DNA of 64,000 nucleotides from Streptomyces sp. CG4 (GCF_041080655.1 NZ_CP163525.1:5208001-5272000), one strand, 5' to 3'; positions 42,254 to 53,963 are shown, counted from the first letter of the stretch. Numbers and translations: made by a program. The notes: generated by a model not told the origin, from the letters alone.

Positions 42254-42868
42254 ATGGGTGAGATGGGGCTGCGCGCGCGCAAGAAGCAGCAGATGTACAG
42301 GGACGTGTCGGACATCGCCGTACGGCTGTTCCTGGAGCGGGGCTTCGACGCGGTGTCCGTCGCCGAGATCGCGGCGGCGGCCGGGATCTCCAAGCCGACC
42401 CTCTTCCGGTACTTCCCGGCCAAGGAGGACCTGGTCCTGCACCGCATCGCGGACCACGAGACGGAGGCCGCGCGGGTGGTCGCCGGCGCGGCCGACCCGG
42501 TGGACGCGCTGCGCCGGCACTTCCTGGCAGGGCTGGAGAGCGGCGATCCCGTCACCGGGCTCAACGACCACCCGCAGGTGCTCGCCTTCCACGCCCTGCT
42601 CTACGGCACCCCGTCCCTGGTGGCGCGGGCGTACCGGCATCAGGAGCGGTCCGAGACGGCGCTCGCCGAGGCGCTCGGCGGGGATCTGGACGCGCGGCTG
42701 GCGGCCGGGCAGATCATCGCCGTCCAGCGGATCCTCGCGCTGGAGAACTTCCGGCGGATCGCGGCGGGGGAGGACGTGGAGGCGGTGCGGCCGGACGCGG
42801 TACGGGCCGCCGAGCGGGCCTTCGCGCGGCTGGCGCGGGGGCTCCCCGACCTGGGAAGCCGCCCGTGA
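42254..42868 (+). CDS. TetR-family regulator
   Basis: 204 aa. HTH at about 10-55 (VSDIAVRLFLERGFDAVSVAEIAAAAGISKPTLFRYF), variable ligand domain after. ATG 42254 is 6 nt behind TAGGCT (42242-42247), overlapping the end of the double-kinase gene, so leaderless. Ends with helices typical of the MftR-like/TetR_C group. The gene 3' of it is the HelD-like helicase; regulation of either neighbour is possible. Confidence 0.9.
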   Translation: MGEMGLRARKKQQMYRDVSDIAVRLFLERGFDAVSVAEIAAAAGISKPTLFRYFPAKEDLVLHRIADHETEAARVVAGAADPVDALRRHFLAGLESGDPVTGLNDHPQVLAFHALLYGTPSLVARAYRHQERSETALAEALGGDLDARLAAGQIIAVQRILALENFRRIAAGEDVEAVRPDAVRAAERAFARLARGLPDLGSRP

Positions 42869-42963
42869 GACCGGGATCCGGGAAGCCGCCCGTGAGACCG
42901 GACAGACCAGTGAGACCGGGTTAAAAATGTAACTTGGTAACGTTATGGCGGTACGCTGCCGTC

Positions 42964-44994
42964 ATGACGTCCATCGACCCCGCCCTCGTCGACACCCTGC
43001 ACACCGAGCGCGCCCACCACGACCGCTGCCGTGCCGCTCTCGCCGCGATGATCGAGGGCGCCGCCGAACAGGTCGTCATCGGCGAGGACGTCTCCGCCTC
43101 CGGCGCCGACGCCGAGGTCCTCGGCTACCAACTGCGCAGCCAGGCCAAGGCGATGCGCGAACTGCCGCCCGGCCCGCTGTTCTTCGGCCGTCTGGACTTC
43201 GCCGACGGCGCCCCCGGGCACGGCGGGCAGCACTACCACGTCGGCCGGCTCCGGATCACCGAGCACCCGGCCGCCCCGCCCCTCGTGGTCGACTGGCGGG
43301 CCCCCGTCTCCCGCGCCTTCTACCAGGCGAGCGCCCGCGATCCCCAGGGCGTGGAGGTACGGCGCCGGTTCGGCTGGGCGCCCGGCAGCACCGGCGCCGC
43401 CGCCGACCTCACCGGTCTGGAGGACGAGCACCTGACCCGGGGCGAGTCGCGGACCAGCGACATCGTGACCCGCGAGATCGAACGGCCCCGCGTCGGACCC
43501 ATGCGGGACATCGCCGCCACCATCCAGCCCGAACAGGACGACCTGGTCCGCGCCGCCCTCACCGACTCGGTGTGCGTCCAGGGCGCCCCCGGCACCGGCA
43601 AGACCGCCGTGGGCCTGCACCGCGCCGCGTACCTCCTCTACACCCACCCCAAGCGACTCCAGCGCGCCGGCCTGCTGATCCTCGGCCCCAACCGCACCTT
43701 CCTGCACTACATCGCCGAGGTGCTGCCGTCGCTCGGCGAGACGGGCGTACGCCAGTCGACCCTGCTGGAAGAGATCGCCCGCCACCCGGTCACCGGCACC
43801 GATCCCGTGGCGACCGCCGCGCTCAAGCACGACGCCCGGATGGCCGAGGTGCTGCACCGGGCGCTGTACGCCCACGTCACCACCGACGGCGTCACCGACC
43901 TCGCCGTACCCGACGGCTCCTACCGCCGGCGGGTGCCGGCGGCGGAACTGGCCGCCATCGTCGAGGAGGTGCGCGCCGAGGAGCCGCCGTACGCCATCGG
44001 GCGCGAGCGGGTGCGCACCCGGGTGGTGCGGCGGCTGCGCGAGCGGGCCGAACGGCGCTCCGGTGTCCTGCCCGCCGCCTGGGTGCGCCGTATCGAACGG
44101 GCCCGTCCGCTCACCGCCCACCTCGACCTGGTCTGGCCCAGGGTCCGTCCCGAGGAGGTGCTGACCCGACTCCTCACCGACCCGGCGGTGTTGGCCCGTG
44201 CGGCGGACGGCCTGCTGGATGCGGACGAACAGGAGACGCTCCGCCGGCCGCGCGCACCGCGCTCGTACAAGTCGGCCCGCTGGTCGGCGGCGGACCTGGT
44301 CCTGCTGGACGAACTCTCCGGACTGATCGAACACCCCGAGGGCTACGGCCACATCGTCGTGGACGAGGCACAGGACCTCTCACCCATGGAGTGCCGGGCG
44401 ATCGCCCGCAGGGCCGCCTTCGGCTCGCTGACCGTCCTCGGCGACCTCGCCCAGGGCACGACCCCGTGGGCCGCCCGCGACTGGTCCGTCCACCTGCGCC
44501 ACCTGGGCAAGCCGGACACGACGGTGGTCCCGCTGACGACCGGGTTCCGGGTCCCGGCGGCCGTCGTGGCGCTGGCCAACCGGCTGCTGGCCCGGCTGGA
44601 CGTGACCGCACCGCCGGCCCGGTCCCTGCGCACGGACGGCGAGTTGACCCTGCGCCCGACCGCCGATGTGCCGGGCACGACGGTGACGGCGGTCCGCGAG
44701 GCGCTGGCCCGGGAGGGTTCCGTGGGTGTCGTGGCGGCGGACGAGGAGCTGGCGGGCGTGGCGGAGGCGCTGACGAAGGCCGGTATCACCACCGCCGGTC
44801 CGGACGCGCTGGGCGCCCGGGTGACGCTCGTCCCCGCGAGCATGGTCAAGGGCCTGGAGTACGACCATGTCGTGGCCGTGGAGCCGGCGGCGGTGGCCGA
44901 GGCGGAGGAGCGCGGCGCACACCGGCTGTACGTCGTCCTCACGCGCGCGGTGTCCCGCCTGGATGTGATCCACGCCCGCCCGTTGCCGTTCTGA
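42964..44994 (+). CDS. HelD/HelR-like UvrD-type helicase (RNA-polymerase associated)
   Basis: 676 aa. N-terminal coiled-coil arm (about 1-70), then SF1 motifs: Walker A QGAPGTGKTAV, motif II VVDEAQDLSP, motif III TVLGDLAQ, and C-terminal VLTRAV. Smaller than SF1 DNA helicases and lacking their accessory 2B insert, like HelD, which removes stalled RNA polymerase; Streptomyces HelR gives rifamycin tolerance. ATG 42964 is 6 nt after TACGCT (42952-42957). An AT-rich patch with TAACGTTA precedes the -10. I do not see a rifamycin-associated element. Confidence 0.85.
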   Translation: MTSIDPALVDTLHTERAHHDRCRAALAAMIEGAAEQVVIGEDVSASGADAEVLGYQLRSQAKAMRELPPGPLFFGRLDFADGAPGHGGQHYHVGRLRITEHPAAPPLVVDWRAPVSRAFYQASARDPQGVEVRRRFGWAPGSTGAAADLTGLEDEHLTRGESRTSDIVTREIERPRVGPMRDIAATIQPEQDDLVRAALTDSVCVQGAPGTGKTAVGLHRAAYLLYTHPKRLQRAGLLILGPNRTFLHYIAEVLPSLGETGVRQSTLLEEIARHPVTGTDPVATAALKHDARMAEVLHRALYAHVTTDGVTDLAVPDGSYRRRVPAAELAAIVEEVRAEEPPYAIGRERVRTRVVRRLRERAERRSGVLPAAWVRRIERARPLTAHLDLVWPRVRPEEVLTRLLTDPAVLARAADGLLDADEQETLRRPRAPRSYKSARWSAADLVLLDELSGLIEHPEGYGHIVVDEAQDLSPMECRAIARRAAFGSLTVLGDLAQGTTPWAARDWSVHLRHLGKPDTTVVPLTTGFRVPAAVVALANRLLARLDVTAPPARSLRTDGELTLRPTADVPGTTVTAVREALAREGSVGVVAADEELAGVAEALTKAGITTAGPDALGARVTLVPASMVKGLEYDHVVAVEPAAVAEAEERGAHRLYVVLTRAVSRLDVIHARPLPF

Positions 44995-45013
44995 CGGCGA
45001 TAGCGTGCGGGGC

Positions 45014-45637
45014 ATGACCGACACGGAAGCCTTCGCCGGAATCCCGACGACCACCCTGGCCGATCTCCTGGGCCGCGAGCAGGTCATGGACATCGGGATA
45101 CGACCGCTGTGGGGGCCGGTACCGCGCGTCACCGGACCGGCGTTCACCGTCAGCTGCCCGCCCGGCGACAACCTCATGCTGCACGCGGCCGTCCACCGCG
45201 CCGCGCCCGGCTCGATCATCGTGGTCGAGTCCGGCGACCTCGACTACGCGCTGGCCGGGGGCAACGTGTGCGCGGTCGCCCGGCGCCGCGGGGTGACGGC
45301 CTTCGTCGCCGACGGCCTGATCCGCGACCTCGGCGAAGTCCGCGAGCTGGGCTTCCCCGTCTTCGCCCGGGGCGTCATCCCGATCCCCGGCGCCAAGAAG
45401 TCCGTACGCCCGCTGAACGAGCCCGTGCGCTGCGGGGGCGTCCGGGTGGAGCCCGGGGACGTGGTCGTGGCGGACGAGGAGGGCGTGGTCGTGGTGCCGG
45501 CGGCGCTGGCGGAGCAGGTCCTGGCGGGGGCCCGGGCGAAGCTCGCGAAGGAGGCCGCGGAGACCCTGGACGAGTGGGAGAAGGCCCACCGCGAGCGGAT
45601 CAACGAGTTGCTCGCGGCAGCGGGCTTCGAGGGCTGA
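45014..45637 (+). CDS. RraA-like / 4-hydroxy-4-methyl-2-oxoglutarate aldolase family protein
   Basis: 207 aa. GDNLMLHAAVHRAAPGSIIVVE and GGNVCAVARRRGVTAFVADGLIRD contain the G-x3-A-x5-R-D type active-site region shared by RraA and class II HMG/CHA aldolases. ATG 45014 is 7 nt after TAGCGT (45001-45006): leaderless. RraA-like sequences are often mis-annotated as demethylmenaquinone methyltransferase; whether this is an aldolase or regulator is open. Confidence 0.85.
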   Translation: MTDTEAFAGIPTTTLADLLGREQVMDIGIRPLWGPVPRVTGPAFTVSCPPGDNLMLHAAVHRAAPGSIIVVESGDLDYALAGGNVCAVARRRGVTAFVADGLIRDLGEVRELGFPVFARGVIPIPGAKKSVRPLNEPVRCGGVRVEPGDVVVADEEGVVVVPAALAEQVLAGARAKLAKEAAETLDEWEKAHRERINELLAAAGFEG

Positions 45638-45684
45638 CCCCCGCCGCGTCCCTCAGACTGGCACCAGGAGTCCGCAAGACCCGG

Positions 45685-46603
45685 TCAGGCAGAGGCGTTG
45701 GGGTGAAGGCCGAGGCCGGTGCCGTGGTGGGCGCGTGCCTTGCCCAGATAGGCCGTCAGGCGGTCGAGGGCGTGCGTGTCGTCCGTGGACTTGGGAGCGG
45801 GGAACTGGGTGTAGATGAGCTCCGGTGCCAGGACGGCGCCGTCGCCGAGCCGGTCGTAGAGGTTCTCGACCTGTCCGCGCACCCAGTCCTCCATGGGGGT
45901 GCTGTCGAGCCAGAACGGCATGTGCATGCCTTGTTCCTGGATGGTGTCCACCGTGTGCTGGACCGTGTCGGCGATCGCCTCCGCGCGGGTCATGACCTGG
46001 ATGGGCGGGCGTTCAGGGGCGAAGTGGGCCGTATCGGCAGCGAGGTCGGCATCCTGCCCGCCTCCGGAAGGTCCGAGCAGTGTGGTGGCCAGGTGGCGGG
46101 CGACGACGGGTGAGTAGTGGAAGCCGTCGCGATAGGTGCCGGTGGCGAAGACAAGACCGGACAGGGAGCAGGTACCCAGGAGGGGGAAGCGGTCCAGCGG
46201 GATGGGGCGGGAGCCGGACATCAGGTGCTGGATGCGGCCGAAGGCCAGGGTGTGGTCGATCTGCTCGCATGCCTCGCGCATGAGGGTGTGGGTGGAGCCG
46301 AGTTCGGGTCCGGTGATGGGGGTGGTGGTGATGAGGTTGGTGGCGCCGACGTAGTGGTGGCCGGGCACCCCCGGGGGACGACCATGACGGTGCCGACGGG
46401 CGCCCTGAAGTATCCCTGCCCCGAGGGGGACTCCCACTCCCGCCAGTGTCCCAGCGTGCGTACGCGCGGCTCGAAGGCGAACTGGACGCGGCCAGGGAGT
46501 GCTCGCCGGTGACCTTGAACGTCACCTGCTGCACAGGGGAGACGAGCTTCCGCCCTGCTCCCGGCGGCACGACCAAGCCCTCGGTCCCCGCGACCGGAGT
46601 CAT
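45685..46603 (-). pseudogene. Decayed FAD-dependent oxidoreductase (DAO-type C-terminal part)
   Basis: The longest piece (45685-46437) reads the C-terminal domain of a D-amino-acid-oxidase-type flavoprotein (RPIPLDRFPLLGTC, LVFATGTYRDGFHYSPVVARHLA). Upstream the homology continues in two other frames: VQFAFEPRVRTLGHWREW...GTVMVVPRG about 46380-46490, and TPVAGTEGLVVPPGAGRKLVSP about 46490-46603. At least two frameshifts, and no N-terminal GxGxxG FAD motif. The gene is dead or badly truncated. Confidence 0.8.
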
Positions 46604-46847
46604 AAGCCGACGGCTGTTTGGTAGGCGATGCTGCGTAACTTCTCGCAAGTTTCCTCGTGTTCGCGCTCGGGCTGCGATTGCCTCACAATCCCGGCCCCGG
46701 CCTGAACCCAACAGGGCTCGATGAAGCATTCGATGGATCAAGTCGTGCACCAGCTCACGCAACAGTGCGGCACGCGCCCGGCGCTTTCACCTCGACGATG
46801 AAGGCGACGCCCGGAGAACACCGTTGAAGCGCCCCCACGCCCGCGGC
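46604..46847. other. Non-coding remainder between pseudogene and uvrA-like gene
   Basis: 244 bp with lower GC than average. I find no intact gene, RBS or hairpin. Probably the eroded 5' part of the oxidoreductase locus. Confidence 0.4.
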
Positions 46848-49220
<2,373 letters not shown>

Positions 49221-49287
49221 GGCGGCCACGCTAGCGGGGGCGGGGCGGCGGCCGCTTCTCGAATCCTGACGTCTTGCCGGACCGGCC

Positions 49288-49923
49288 TCACGCCGGACCC
49301 GAGGTGTCGGCCGCCAGCGATACGGCGAGGGCGCCGAGCACCGTGCCCATCAGATACCGCTGCACCTTCAGCCAGGAGGGACGGCGGGCGAGGAAGACCG
49401 CGATCGTGCCGGCGGCGAGCACGATGACGAAGTTCACCGTGACGCTGATCAAGACCTGTACCGAGCCGAGGACGAGTCCCTGGAGCAGGACATGGCCCCG
49501 GTGCAGGTCGATGAACTGGGGGATCAGGGAGACGTACATGATGGCGATCTTCGGGTTGAGCAGACTCGTCGTCAGGCCCATCGTGAACAGCCTGCGCGGC
49601 GAGTCGTGCGGCACCTCCTTCGGGGCGAAGACCGAGATGCCGCCCGGCTTCAGCGCCTTCCAGGCGAGGTACGCGAGATAGCCGGCGCCGGCCAGCTTCA
49701 CCGTGAGGTACAGCTCGGGTACGGCGGTGAAGACGACCGACAGACCGAGGTTCGCCGCGAACAGGTACACCAGGAAGCCCAGGGCGATCCCGCCGAGCGA
49801 GGTCAGCCCGGCCCGCCTGCCCTGGGTGATGCTCCGGGAGACCAGATAGATCATGTTCGGACCGGGGGTGAGCACCATGCCGAGTGCCACCACGGCCACG
49901 CCGAGGATCCCGCTCGCTTCCAC
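49288..49923 (-). CDS. LysE/RhtB-family exporter
   Basis: 211 aa, six TM helices. N-terminal VLTPGPNMIYLVSRSI is the LysE/RhtB signature; SLLNPKIAIMYVSLIPQF is the second conserved block. Exports amino acids or related solutes. Divergent from the MocR regulator at 50053 with three CGGTGCAAT motifs between, so probably under its control. Confidence 0.92.
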   Translation of the reverse strand: MEASGILGVAVVALGMVLTPGPNMIYLVSRSITQGRRAGLTSLGGIALGFLVYLFAANLGLSVVFTAVPELYLTVKLAGAGYLAYLAWKALKPGGISVFAPKEVPHDSPRRLFTMGLTTSLLNPKIAIMYVSLIPQFIDLHRGHVLLQGLVLGSVQVLISVTVNFVIVLAAGTIAVFLARRPSWLKVQRYLMGTVLGALAVSLAADTSGPA

Positions 49924-49962
49924 CCTGAAAACCCCCTCGTCGAACGCCGTTCACGCCGTTTT

Positions 49963-50031
49963 CGGTGCAATGCCGCGAGCCTAGGGCAGGGCAATGACTC
50001 GGTGCAATCAAAAGATTGCGCTCGGTGCAAT
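49963..50031. promoter_or_regulatory. MocR-type operator region
   Basis: CGGTGCAAT three times in the same direction (49963, 50000, 50023) and an inverted repeat GCAATC-AAAA-GATTGC (50004-50019). Direct plus inverted repeats of this kind are the usual operators of MocR/PdxR proteins. Confidence 0.75.
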
Positions 50032-50052
50032 GGTGTGGTGGGATGGCGAGCC

Positions 50053-51390
50053 GTGAAGGACTACCGGAGCGTCGCCGACGCGGTGGCCGACGAGATCAGG
50101 TCCGGCGCCCTGCGCCCCGGCGACCGCCTGCCCCCGCAGCGCGCGTTCGCACGGCGCCACGGCATCGCCGACTCCACCGCCACCCGCGTGTACCGCGAAC
50201 TGGCCCGCCGCGGCCTGACGGTGGGGGAGGTGGGCCGCGGCACCTTCGTCCGCGCGGCCCCCGCCGACCCGGCCCCCGCACTCACGGAACCGGTGGCCGG
50301 CCGGATCGACCTGGAGCTGAACTACCCGTCCGTACCCGAGCAGAGCGCGCTGCTCGCCGAGGGGCTCGGCGGGCTGCTGCGTCCCGACGCCCTCGGGCAG
50401 GCGCTGCGGCCGGTCGGCGCGGCCGGGCTGCCCGCCGTGCAGGAGTCGGCCGCCGGCATCCTCGCCCGCGGCGGCTGGGCTCCCGCCCCCGAGCGGATCC
50501 TGTTCACGGGCAACGGCCGGCAGGCCCTCTCGGCCGCCGTCGCCGCCCTGGTGCCGCCGGGCGGCCGCCTCGGAGTGGAGGAGCTGACGTACCCGCTGGT
50601 CAAGGCGGTCGCGGCGAGGCTCGGCATCGTCCTCGTACCCCTGGCGATGGACGCGGACGGCCTGGTCCCGCAGGCGGTGGCCCAGGCCCACGCGGCCGCC
50701 CCGCTGCACGCCGTCTACGTCCAGCCGAGGCTGCACAACCCCCTCTCGCTCACCATGCCCGAGCAGCGCGTCGAGCGGCTCGCCGAGGTGCTGCTGCGCC
50801 TCGGGCTGCCCGCCGTGGAGGACGCGATCTGGGCGTTCCTGCGCGACGACCTCCCGCCGCTCGCCGCGTACGCCCCCGAGCGGACCGTCGTGATCGACAG
50901 CCTCTCCAAGCGCATCGCGCCCGGCCTGTCCCTGGGCTTCGCGATCACCCCGCCCGCCCTGACGACCGCGGTCACCACCGCCCTGCGCGCGGGCGGCTGG
51001 GCTCCCCTGCGCTTCGCCCTGGAGGCCGCCCACCGCTGGCAGCGCGGCGGCACGGTACGGAAGCTGGTGGCCGCCAAGCAGCGGGAGGCGGCGGTACGGC
51101 AGCGGATCGCGGCCCGGTGTCTGGCCGGGTTCGCGGTGCGGAGCGACGAACGCTCCTTCCACGCCTGGTGGGACCTGCCGCGTCCGTGGCGCGCGGACAC
51201 CTTCGTGGCCGCCGCCGCGCGGCACGGCATCGCGGTGGTCCCGGCGGCCGCCTTCACCGTCGGCGACCACCACGCCCCGAACGCCGTCCGCCTGGGCCTC
51301 GCCACACCACCGCCCGACGTCCTCGCCCAGGCCCTCACCACCCTCGCCGAACTGGCCCGCACCGCCCCGGAGGACCACGTCACCGACTGA
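50053..51390 (+). CDS. MocR-family PLP-dependent regulator
   Basis: 445 aa. GntR-type winged helix 1-70 (SGALRPGDRLPPQRAFARRHGIADSTATRVYRELARRG) fused to an aminotransferase class I fold (about 95-440), with the PLP lysine in IDSLSKRIAPGLSLGF. GTG 50053 follows the operator region. Predicted to sense an amino acid through PLP chemistry and control the adjacent exporter. Confidence 0.92.
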   Translation: MKDYRSVADAVADEIRSGALRPGDRLPPQRAFARRHGIADSTATRVYRELARRGLTVGEVGRGTFVRAAPADPAPALTEPVAGRIDLELNYPSVPEQSALLAEGLGGLLRPDALGQALRPVGAAGLPAVQESAAGILARGGWAPAPERILFTGNGRQALSAAVAALVPPGGRLGVEELTYPLVKAVAARLGIVLVPLAMDADGLVPQAVAQAHAAAPLHAVYVQPRLHNPLSLTMPEQRVERLAEVLLRLGLPAVEDAIWAFLRDDLPPLAAYAPERTVVIDSLSKRIAPGLSLGFAITPPALTTAVTTALRAGGWAPLRFALEAAHRWQRGGTVRKLVAAKQREAAVRQRIAARCLAGFAVRSDERSFHAWWDLPRPWRADTFVAAAARHGIAVVPAAAFTVGDHHAPNAVRLGLATPPPDVLAQALTTLAELARTAPEDHVTD

Positions 51391-51448
51391 CGCGAGCCGG
51401 ATGTCACAGCCACGCCGGCAGAATCGGCCCGGCGCATGCCGCTCGCTC

Positions 51449-52528
51449 CTACTGCCGGAGCTCCAGGACGTCGGCGACCACGCAGCTGACGTTGTCGGGA
51501 CCGCCGGAGCCGTTGGCGAGGGCGACGAGTTCACGGACGGCCTGCTCGGGTTCGCCGGTCCCGGAGAGCACTCGGTGGATGTCCTGGGTCGGTACGACGG
51601 TCGACAGGCCGTCGGAGCAGAGCAGATACCGGTCGTCCCGCCGGGCGTCGTGGAGGCGCATGTCGGGTGTGGTGTCGGCTCCTCGGCCCAGGGCCCGGAC
51701 CAGCAGCGACCGCTGCGGGTGCGAGGCGGCCTCTTCCAGGCTGAGGCGGCCTTCGTCGACCATCGACTGGACCATGGTGTGGTCGTGGGTGATCTGGAAC
51801 AGTTCTCCCTCACGCAGGAGGTAGACGCGGGAGTCACCGATGTGGACGAGGGCCAGCTGGGATCCGGTCCAGAGCATCGCGGTGAGCGTCGTGCCGGTGT
51901 GCTCGGACGACGAGCCGTCCCCGGCGATGTCGTGCACGGCCTGCTTGGCCTGTTCGACGACGTCTTCGAGGACGTTGAGGAGAGGGCCGGCCGGGACGCC
52001 GCCGGTTTCGAGGTGCTTGAGCGCGTCGACGGCGGCTGCGCTGGCCGGGGCTCCTTGGCTGCCGCAGCCGTCGGCGACGGCGAGCAGCCGGGGCCCGGCG
52101 TAGGCGGTGTCCTGGTTGCTCTCGCGGACGAGGCCCGTGTCGGACAGAGCGGCGTAACGGATGCCCAGGGGCTTGGCGGTCGGGGACATGGCGGGGTCCT
52201 TCCGTGACAGGTGGTCGACGAGGAAGGTGGCGAGGTCCCGCCGTGCGATGGTGTCGGCCTCGACCTGGGCCCAGAACGCGCGGACCTCCCGGGCCGCCGC
52301 CACCGCGTTCAGCGTGCGGACGTGCTGGATGCGGGCCAGCGGCATCCCCAGGCGGCGGAGCCAGGCGACCAGGCGGGCCTGGTCCAGCTGTTCCGGTGCG
52401 TAGAGGCGGTAGCCGGTCACCGGGTCGACGCGGGCGGGGGTCAGCAGGCCGAGCTCGTCGTAGAGACGCAGTGCCTTCGGCGACAGCCGGGACGCCTTCG
52501 CGAACGCCCCGATGGTCAGCAACCCCAT
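51449..52528 (-). CDS. MerR-type HTH fused to PP2C protein phosphatase
   Basis: 359 aa. Residues 1-70 are a MerR winged helix (LLTIGAFAKASRLSPKALRLYDELGLLTPARVDPVTGYRLY), then about 45 residues of dimerisation helix, then a full PPM phosphatase (about 120-355): ESNQD, VADGCGSQG, GTTLTAML, HIGDSRVYLLR, DHTMVQSMV, LLCSDGLS, GGPDNVSCVV. All metal-binding aspartates are present, so it should be active. The usual GGH of the second motif is GSQ. A phosphatase as effector domain of a MerR protein is uncommon. Confidence 0.9.
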   Translation of the reverse strand: MGLLTIGAFAKASRLSPKALRLYDELGLLTPARVDPVTGYRLYAPEQLDQARLVAWLRRLGMPLARIQHVRTLNAVAAAREVRAFWAQVEADTIARRDLATFLVDHLSRKDPAMSPTAKPLGIRYAALSDTGLVRESNQDTAYAGPRLLAVADGCGSQGAPASAAAVDALKHLETGGVPAGPLLNVLEDVVEQAKQAVHDIAGDGSSSEHTGTTLTAMLWTGSQLALVHIGDSRVYLLREGELFQITHDHTMVQSMVDEGRLSLEEAASHPQRSLLVRALGRGADTTPDMRLHDARRDDRYLLCSDGLSTVVPTQDIHRVLSGTGEPEQAVRELVALANGSGGPDNVSCVVADVLELRQ

Positions 52529-52597
52529 GCTCGTCCCTCCTCATGCCGGGCCCGTCGCCCGGCCCCACCGATGCTGCGGGCTCCCCCAAGGTGAAGG

Positions 52598-53065
52598 TCA
52601 ACCGAGGTTTCTGGTTTCTGCGCGGCCCTGTTCGATGCCGAGTTCGGCGGCCAGCCGCTGCAGTGCCGATCGGATGCCCTGCCCGTAGCCGTCGTCGCCC
52701 AGTGCATCGACGTACTGCTGTGCCTGGGCCAGGTGGGCGCGGGCGCGATCATCGTCCCCCAGCTTGTGGTGGTCCGCGGCGAGGTTGAGGTGCAGCGACG
52801 GGTAGAACCCCCGGATCGCCAAGGACGCGTCGTGCTGTTCGGCCCGGTCGTCGGTCACCGCACCGGCCGCTTCCCATGCCCGCAAGTCCCAGGTGAGTTC
52901 GTCCCGCGGGTCCTTCTGGAGATCGGCCATGGAGTGAGCGAGAACGCAGCGGTGGAAAGGATCACCATCCGGCGTGATCCCTTCCCAGATCTCGGCGAAC
53001 CGGTGCCGAGCGCCATCGCCGTCCCCCGCGTGCTGCAGCCCGATGGCTTCCTCAATACGCTTCAT
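52598..53065 (-). CDS. TPR-like hypothetical protein
   Basis: 155 aa from ATG 53065 (GAGGA 7-8 nt upstream; ATG 53071 is too close to it). Helical repeats (RIEEAIGLQHAGDGDGARHRFAEIWEG; LNLAADHHKLGDDDRARAHLAQAQQ) resemble tetratricopeptide proteins. Directly upstream of the MerR-PP2C gene on the same strand (69-bp gap), so perhaps a partner. Function unknown. Confidence 0.75.
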   Translation of the reverse strand: MKRIEEAIGLQHAGDGDGARHRFAEIWEGITPDGDPFHRCVLAHSMADLQKDPRDELTWDLRAWEAAGAVTDDRAEQHDASLAIRGFYPSLHLNLAADHHKLGDDDRARAHLAQAQQYVDALGDDGYGQGIRSALQRLAAELGIEQGRAETRNLG

Positions 53066-53256
53066 CGTCATGTCCTCGGTGATCACGCGAGCCTCCCCCT
53101 TGATCGTCAGCGACTCGACGAGCGTAGGGGCGAGCACTGACACCGACTGGCCCGTCGGCAGCCGCCTCGGTTCGAGGCGACCGGGCCGCGAGCCCGCCAT
53201 CGGCCCCGTGCCGTGGATGCCGGTGTCCCTCGTTCACATGCGGCAGGAGCCGAGCG

Positions 53257-53949
53257 TCACGCCCGCGGGCAGTCGAGTTTGGCGGCCACGGCGTCGAGGA
53301 CCCAGTCCAGGCCGGTCGCGAAGGATGTCTCGGCATCCACGTCCGTGCCGTCGTACACGGCCTTGGCCAGCGCCGGGAAGCGGCCCGTGGCCAACATTTT
53401 CGTCACGTGCGGGCCGGAGGCGCGCTGCCAGTCGCGCTTGGACAGGCCCGTGGCGCGCTCGGCCCGCAGGTTCGCGATCTCGCGCCTGATCGCGCCAATG
53501 AAGTAGGCGCTGACAGTCTCCACGGCGCGCATGACGGTGTCGACATCGGCGAGGCCGTCGAGGGCGGCCAGCTTGGCCTCGGTCACGGCGAGGCCGTTCG
53601 GGCCCAGGGCCGGGCGGCCGCCGAGCAGGTCGGCCAGCCATGCGTGGCGGAGAGCGGCCTGTCTGGTGCGGTGGGCGAGGATACGCAGCGCCTCCCGCCA
53701 GTCACCGGGCTGCTCCTCGGGGAGAATCTCGGCCTGGACCTCGTCCACCATGAGGTCGAACAGCTCCTCCTTGGTGGCGATGTATCTGTACAGCCGCATC
53801 GGACCGGCGTCCAGGCGGGCCGCGACCTTGCGCAAGGACACCGCCTCCAGCCCGCCTTCGTCGGCCAGCGCGATGGCGGTGGCGACGATCCGCTCCCGGT
53901 CGAGCGGCACGGGTTGAGTCGGCGGCTCCGGCCGGTCCCACACAGTCAT
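53257..53949 (-). CDS. TetR-family regulator (TetR-class C-terminal domain)
   Basis: 230 aa. HTH with LADEGGLEAVSLRKVAARLDAGPMRLYRYI, and a C-terminal domain like that of tetracycline-type TetR (LPEEQPGDWREALRILAHRTR). ATG 53949 is 6 nt after TACGAT. Divergent from a TetX-like monooxygenase with an operator between them; it likely represses that gene and itself. Confidence 0.92.
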   Translation of the reverse strand: MTVWDRPEPPTQPVPLDRERIVATAIALADEGGLEAVSLRKVAARLDAGPMRLYRYIATKEELFDLMVDEVQAEILPEEQPGDWREALRILAHRTRQAALRHAWLADLLGGRPALGPNGLAVTEAKLAALDGLADVDTVMRAVETVSAYFIGAIRREIANLRAERATGLSKRDWQRASGPHVTKMLATGRFPALAKAVYDGTDVDAETSFATGLDWVLDAVAAKLDCPRA

Positions 53950-53963
53950 GGTGACATCGTACC

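Noticed and set aside
39920..42640. 906-codon open frame on the minus strand
   Set aside because: Antisense shadow of the double-APH gene; no domain, Gly/Arg/Val-rich, arises from third-position GC bias.
42869..42963. Rifamycin-associated element upstream of the HelR-like gene
   Set aside because: No GGGGCTTGC..AAGCCCC-type inverted repeat found.
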